Origin: an uncultured Clostridia bacterium
GTDB taxonomy: Bacteria > Bacillota > Clostridia > Oscillospirales > Ruminococcaceae
Length of the DNA stretch: 9,834 nt
Direction: 5' to 3'
Assembly: GCA_937901805.1 (NCBI GenBank)
Contig: CALDJI010000248.1
Coordinates: 1 to 9,834, forward strand
Part shown: in pieces, positions 5,665 through 9,834 of the stretch
Layout: each line of letters starts with the position of its first letter
Numbering within the stretch: position 1 is the first letter of the stretch
Notes under the pieces: generated by a model
The model's input: the letters and a program-made list of their open reading frames with translations, nothing else
What the model was told of the DNA's origin: nothing
Database searches by the model: none
Translations under genes and position numbers: made by a program

Positions 5665-6921
5665 CTACCTGTCTTCAAACGCCTTGCAGGCCTTCAAAAT
5701 CTGATCCAGCGCATGGGAAGCCGCCAGATAACGGATCAAATCCCGCTCGTTTACCCGGCCGCGGGAGAGATGCAGTTCAATGACATCCTGATACCATTCG
5801 CTGTCTACACCGACATAGACAAGCCCTACCGGTTTTTCCTTTGTGCCTCCGTCCGGTCCCGCGATGCCTGTGGTCGAGACCCCAATATCTGCACCGGAAA
5901 GCCGGCGTATGCCTTGTGCCATCTCCCTCGCTGTCTGCGGGGATACTGCCCCGTATTGCTCCAGGGTTTCCCGGCGCACGCCAATCACCTGTTCTTTTAT
6001 ACGGTTGGCATAACTGCATACCCCGCACTCAAAAACCGCGGAAGACCCCGGGACTTCCGTCAGCCGTTTGGAGACAAACCCACCGGTACAGCTTTCCGCC
6101 GTAGCCGCTTTCAGGCCGAGCGCTGTGAGTTTCTTCACAGCAGCAGTCTGTAAATCCCCAATATCCACCCCGTAGACCACGCCGCCCAAAATTCCGCAGA
6201 TTTTCTCCACCATGGGCTGGGTCATGCCGCGAGCCGTCTGTACATCCTGCGCGCTGGCTGTCACACGCAGCATGACCTCGCCATCCTTCGCATAGGGGGC
6301 GACCGTCGGGTTGAGACTTTCCAGCATCAGCGGTTTGAGGATACTTTCCACCTTGGATTCCCCCATCCCAAAAATATGGATGTTTTGGGAATAAAACACT
6401 ACATTGGAACGTTTTTGCAAAAACGGGAGTACCTCTTCATCGAACATCGGCTGCATTTCACGCGGCGGGCCAGGCAACAGGATCGCCATTTTCCCATTTT
6501 CTTCTACTGCAAGGCCAGGCGCTGTGCCGTGATCGTTTTGGAATACCACGGCTCCTTTTGGCATAAGCGCCTGTTTTTTGTTGTTTTCAGTCATTTCCCT
6601 GCCGATTCTCTGGAAATACTCGGTAATCCTCTGCAAAGATTCCTCATGCAGCTGCATTTCCCGGTGGAAATATTCCGCCACCATTTCCTTTGTTAAATCA
6701 TCATAGGTCGGACCAAGGCCTCCGGTTAAAATAACCAGATCCGCACGGGAAAGCGCGAGATTCAGGCTGTCCTTCAGTCTCTGAGGGTTATCTCCCACCA
6801 CTGAGTGATGATAGACCGACACGCCAATGGATGCAAGTCCTTTGGAAAGATACGTTGCATTGGTGTTGACCGTGCCGCCGAGCAAAAGCTCCGTCCCGAC
6901 GCACAAAATTTCTGCATTCAT
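5665..6921 (-). CDS. cinA: CinA: competence/damage-inducible protein, NMN amidohydrolase
   Basis: This is a two-domain cytoplasmic protein of 418 aa, the usual length. Residues 1 to about 170 form the MoCF-biosynthesis-like (COG1058) domain with VGTELLLG (8-15), TGGLGPTYDDLT (66-77) and LLPGPPREM (148-156). This domain has ADP-ribose pyrophosphatase activity in studied homologues. Residues about 255-410 are the PncC-type nicotinamide mononucleotide deamidase domain: TAESCTGG (274-281, Ser277 the expected nucleophile) and GIAGPDGGT (352-360). The protein salvages NMN from pyridine-nucleotide turnover. ATG 6921 is preceded by GGGG at 5 bases and AAAGGA further up. The longer open frame to 7020 crosses the promoter. 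In many Firmicutes cinA sits beside recA; here it does not within the window. Confidence 0.97.
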   Translation of the reverse strand: MNAEILCVGTELLLGGTVNTNATYLSKGLASIGVSVYHHSVVGDNPQRLKDSLNLALSRADLVILTGGLGPTYDDLTKEMVAEYFHREMQLHEESLQRITEYFQRIGREMTENNKKQALMPKGAVVFQNDHGTAPGLAVEENGKMAILLPGPPREMQPMFDEEVLPFLQKRSNVVFYSQNIHIFGMGESKVESILKPLMLESLNPTVAPYAKDGEVMLRVTASAQDVQTARGMTQPMVEKICGILGGVVYGVDIGDLQTAAVKKLTALGLKAATAESCTGGFVSKRLTEVPGSSAVFECGVCSYANRIKEQVIGVRRETLEQYGAVSPQTAREMAQGIRRLSGADIGVSTTGIAGPDGGTKEKPVGLVYVGVDSEWYQDVIELHLSRGRVNERDLIRYLAASHALDQILKACKAFEDR

Positions 6922-6975
6922 ACAATCCCCATCCTTTCCGGGGCAGAAAATGTCCCATAACGCCTGGATTGCAGG

Positions 6976-7020
6976 CATTTTTCTCAGAAAAATGATAGCA
7001 TAGTTTTTCCGGAAAAACAA
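6976..7020 (-). promoter_or_regulatory. Probable cinA promoter with inverted repeat at the start site
   Basis: On the minus strand TTGTTT (7015-7020) and TATCAT (6992-6997) are separated by 17 bases, placing the transcription start near 6985. An inverted repeat CATTTTT/AAAAATG (6976-6994) surrounds that point and could be an operator or a 5' stem. A second small hairpin GCCTG/CAGGC (6962-6976) follows in the leader. Confidence 0.5.
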
Positions 7021-7081
7021 GAAAACCAGGCTGGACGGCTCTTCTATTTCACTTAAATTTTTATTTTTTTTAAAAAACCTG

Positions 7082-7111
7082 TTGACAGTACAGAGGAAGC
7101 TGTGCTACAGT
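7082..7111 (+). promoter_or_regulatory. Promoter of the T-box operon
   Basis: A perfect -35 TTGACA (7082-7087) and TACAGT (7106-7111) are separated by 18 bases. Transcription should begin near 7118, about 30 bases before T-box stem I. The region between this promoter and the divergent cinA promoter is AT-rich. Confidence 0.7.
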
Positions 7112-7117
7112 AAACAG

Positions 7118-7420
7118 CGTCAAAACTGAATGAGGCAAACACAAGGATGAGGAATAGTAGGCTTTCAAACGGGCGCAGAGAGCTGTTGGTCTGGTGAAAA
7201 ACAGTGCCGGGAGAATTGCTGAACTCACCTCGGAGTGATTCCGCTGAACCTGTTGTAGGCGGATTCGGAGGCCAACCGTTACAGTGGCAGGATATAAGGT
7301 TTTTACCCGTATCCGGTGAGCGTATTTCTTTGCAGAAATAAAAAAGAGTGGTACCGCGAAAGCAAGCCTTTCGTCTCTTTCCGATCAATTTGGTCCGGAA
7401 AAGACGAAAGGCTTTTTTGT
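7118..7420 (+). promoter_or_regulatory. T-box riboswitch leader, leucine (CUC) specifier
   Basis: Stem I closes with GGAAT (7151-7155) and ATTCC (7238-7242). It contains the AGTA element (7156-7159), AGAGAGC (7177-7183) and a GAA-CTC-ACC specifier loop (7221-7229), giving the codon CUC for leucine. A stem III hairpin (7323-7340) precedes the T-box proper AGAGTGGTACCGCG (7345-7358), whose TGGT would pair with the uncharged tRNA acceptor end. The terminator is a long stem (7364-7383 with 7396-7414) ending in T6 (7413-7418). By the known mechanism, uncharged tRNA-Leu favours the antiterminator and lets transcription reach the transporter gene. The T-box call is firm; the specifier register is an inference from the GAA-NNN-A pattern. 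Confidence 0.93.
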
Positions 7421-7510
7421 TTCTTCTGCGTCTTTCACCCGGAACGAACGCCGCAGCACACAGGGTTTGCTTACATTCCAAATTGAAATTGAAGCGAAAG
7501 GTGCAAAAAC

Positions 7511-8742
7511 ATGGAACAGCAAAAAAGAAGCAGCATCGCTGCAAAAATGAGCTTTATGGGAGTATTCGCCGTTTCCTGCGTGTTGTTCGGCTCCCATGCA
7601 GGCGGGGGATTTGCCACGGGGAACCAGGCAACCCAGTATTATGTCGGGGCAGGATGGCTGTCCCCGCTGATGGCAATCCTGGCCATGGGGCTGTTATCGC
7701 TCACCATCCGGGAGTGCATGGTAATGTATAATTCCCGCGGGCTGAAAAGCTATAAGGAGCTGTTTGAAACCCTCTACCATCCGCTGGATAAACTGGAGTG
7801 GGTGTTTGAGATCTATTTTTATATCATGGTAATTTGCGCGGTCGGCGCGGTTATTGCGGGAGCGGCCTCTCTGTTTGAGACAATTGGCATCATGCCCTAT
7901 GTTGCCGCCGTTATCGTCGTCGGGGCAATTTTGCTGGCGCTTACCATTTTCGGTGCGAAACTGGTTTCCCAGGCATCTACGGTAATGTCCGTTTTCATCC
8001 TCCTCTGCTGTGCTGTAATTTTTTTGATGGGGATTGGTGCAAAAATTCCGGAGATTTCCTCTGCCTTTACCGTCCGGGAAAATCCGCAAGGTTTTTAAAG
8101 CCCATCTTAAACGCTTTTACTTATGCCGGGTTCCAGGCGGTCGTCATACCGACCATGATCTCCTGCGGAAAACCGCTTAAAAATTCCAAAAATGCCTCCC
8201 GCGCCATGTTCTGGGCATTTGTAATGAATTCCATCGCTTTGGTGCTCTCGGTCGTCATGCTGCTCGGCTGGTATGCGGATTTTACCGCGGCTGGGCAATC
8301 CACTCTGCCGTCCCTGTTTATCTGTAAGGCGCTCGGCAAGCCGTATCTCTACTGGTTTTACAACCTCTCCCTGTTTTTATGCTTTATCTCCACCGGTGTG
8401 ACAACCGTATTTGGGTTTGTCTCCCGGTTTGAAAGCATCAAAATACTCTCCGGAATAAAAAATATCACCGCGCGCCGGGCAGTCATCTCCTGTTTTATCA
8501 TGGTGCTGTCCATGGCGGTTTCCATGGTTGGGCTTGACCGGATTATCAAATACGGGTATGGATACTGCGGATATCTGGGCATTGCAATTATCATTGTCCC
8601 GTTTCTAACCATTGGGGTTTACAAAAATCGGAAATATCTGAAAGAACATCCGGAATACCGGGGAATGAGCGCTGCGGAAGTCCGGGCCAGAAAAAAGGAT
8701 GCCGCTGCCATAGGGGACGCCATCCCCGGCGGGGAATTATAA
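7511..8742 (+). pseudogene. YkvI-like (COG3949) membrane transporter, frameshifted
   Basis: The two frames together encode about 410 aa with ten likely transmembrane helices, a LeuT-fold-like pattern. The first helix contains FGSHAGGGFATGNQ (residues 26-39), the conserved glycine-rich break of YkvI-type proteins. ATG 7511 follows AAAGGTG. The first frame stops at TAA 8096-8098 after helix 5. The other frame continues without loss as LKPILNAFTYAGFQAVVIPTM and runs to 8742. One extra T in the T5 run at 8092-8096 would restore the gene. COG3949 proteins are relatives of amino acid transporters without firmly known substrates; the leucine T-box upstream suggests leucine or a related acid. The dehydrogenase follows after 16 bases in the same operon. 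As it stands, translation gives a truncated protein unless ribosomes shift frame. Confidence 0.88.
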
Positions 8743-8758
8743 AAAGGAGGATTTGACA

Positions 8759-9834
8759 ATGAACAGACAGTTTTTTCCCGGATACAGTATCGGGACAGAC
8801 GCTTATGACGACATCAAAACGATTTGCAAGACCTATGGCAAAACAGCGGCCATTATCGGGGGAAAGCGTGCGCTGGATGCTTCCCAGGAAAAAATACTCG
8901 CTGCGATGCAGGACAGCGGAGTAGAACCGACCGGTGTATTCTGGTATGGAGGGGAAGCTTCGGTAGAAAACATCACTCTGCTGGAGGAAAACCCCGCGGT
9001 CGCCAAAGCGGACATGATTTTTGCCGTCGGCGGCGGCAAAGCCATCGACACCGGAAAAGTCCTTGCACACCGTACCGGGCTCCCATTTTTCACCTTCCCG
9101 ACCATTGCCTCCACCTGCGCTTCCTGTACCAGTCTTGGGATTCTCTATCACTCGGACGGCTCCCTGCGGGAATACTCCTTTTCCAAGGAGACACCGGTAC
9201 ACATCTTCATCGACAGCGGGGTAATCGCTCGCGCCCCCAGGGAATACCTCTGGGCCGGGATCGGCGACACTATGGCAAAATTCTATGAGTGCACGGTTTC
9301 CGGAAGAGGGGACACCCTGTCCCATTCCGAGGCGCTTGGGACAGTCATCTCCACCATGTGCGCCGATCCTCTGGTAGCCTATGGCGTGCAGGCGCTCCAG
9401 GACTGTGATCACAACACAGTTTCCAAGGCGCTGGAAGAAGTCATCCTTGGGATTATTGTCTCGACCGGGTTTGTCTCCAACCTAGTCAGCATTGACTACA
9501 ATACCGGGCTTGCCCATGCCGTCTATAACGGATTTACCATCCTGCCCCAGATAGAAAAATATGGGCACCTGCATGGGGAAATTGTCTTTTATGGGATTCT
9601 GATCCTATTGCTTGTAGACGAACAGATACAGGAATTTGAACGGGTTTACCGGTTCGGGCTGCAAATGGGGTTCCCAACCTGTCTGAGGGCGCTGCATACT
9701 GAAATCGGAGAAATGCCGGCAGTCGCAGAAAAAGCCCTGCAGGGAATTGATGTACGACACTACCCCTATAAAGTCCACAAAGAAATGCTTTTGTCCGCTG
9801 TCAGGCAACTGGAAAAATATTTTTCTGAGCATAA
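8759..9834 (+). CDS. Iron-containing alcohol dehydrogenase, GldA/HcxA type (3' end cut off)
   Basis: The frame is open from ATG 8759 to the window end (358 complete codons); related proteins have about 360 aa, so only a few residues are missing. AAAAGGAGG lies 8 bases upstream of the ATG. The NAD(P)-binding motif AVGGGKAIDTGK (89-100) and FPTIASTCASC (113-123) are typical of the family. The metal ligands are visible: Asp170 in AGIGDT, His253 in GLAHAVYNG and His272 in HLHGE. Glycerol dehydrogenases have Asp where Cys120 stands here; TCA at this place and YLWAGIGDTMAKFYE resemble E. coli HcxA (YbdH), which reduces 2-oxo acids. A 2-hydroxy/2-oxo acid is therefore a better guess than glycerol. 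Cotranscription with the transporter under a leucine T-box suggests leucine-derived acids such as 2-oxoisocaproate, but this is inference. Confidence 0.9.
   Translation, partial: MNRQFFPGYSIGTDAYDDIKTICKTYGKTAAIIGGKRALDASQEKILAAMQDSGVEPTGVFWYGGEASVENITLLEENPAVAKADMIFAVGGGKAIDTGKVLAHRTGLPFFTFPTIASTCASCTSLGILYHSDGSLREYSFSKETPVHIFIDSGVIARAPREYLWAGIGDTMAKFYECTVSGRGDTLSHSEALGTVISTMCADPLVAYGVQALQDCDHNTVSKALEEVILGIIVSTGFVSNLVSIDYNTGLAHAVYNGFTILPQIEKYGHLHGEIVFYGILILLLVDEQIQEFERVYRFGLQMGFPTCLRALHTEIGEMPAVAEKALQGIDVRHYPYKVHKEMLLSAVRQLEKYFSEH

Noticed and set aside
7053..7544. Minus-strand open frame of 163 codons across the T-box leader
   Set aside because: The region is fully explained by the T-box riboswitch and its terminator; the frame has no ribosome binding site and its protein is compositionally odd.
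8591..9412. Minus-strand open frame of 273 codons opposite the dehydrogenase
   Set aside because: The plus strand encodes a complete dehydrogenase with catalytic motifs here, and the antisense product has low-complexity glycine-rich character without a known domain.

Overview
The window looks like chromosomal DNA from a mid-GC Gram-positive anaerobe, most likely a member of the Clostridia. That reading is an inference from several signs: strong AGGAGG-type ribosome binding sites, GTG and TTG starts, a Gram-positive style LexA with a divergent SOS dyad, a T-box riboswitch, and a Clostridia-like gene set. The clearly identified genes are housekeeping or metabolic. No transposase, integrase, phage gene or CRISPR array is visible.

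Left part (1-3500), all on the minus strand: the 5' portion of a tRNA-Arg(ACG) with a strong promoter; a Nudix hydrolase with its own promoter and terminator; the ribosome-associated GTPase TypA/BipA, read from a TTG start; and the SOS repressor LexA, with a promoter that carries a plausible LexA self-operator. Each protein gene appears to be its own transcription unit closed by a stem-loop.

Middle (3500-7020): a 0.5 kb region without an obvious gene holds a possible plus-strand small RNA with a C-rich anti-Shine-Dalgarno stretch and a doubtful 43-codon ORF. Minus-strand genes follow: a class I SAM methyltransferase broken by a -1 frameshift, an AadA-like aminoglycoside nucleotidyltransferase just upstream of it, and CinA (competence/damage-inducible protein, NMN amidohydrolase domain).

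Right part (7080-9834), plus strand: a complete T-box leader with a CUC (leucine) specifier precedes an operon of a YkvI-like (COG3949) ten-helix membrane transporter, also split by a -1 frameshift, and an iron-containing (GldA/HcxA-type) alcohol or hydroxycarboxylate dehydrogenase that runs off the window end. The most interesting idea is that these two genes form a leucine-starvation-controlled module, perhaps moving leucine or its 2-oxo/2-hydroxy acid across the membrane and interconverting the acids. Both broken genes need exactly one extra base in a homopolymer run, which raises the question of sequencing error, recent decay or recoding.
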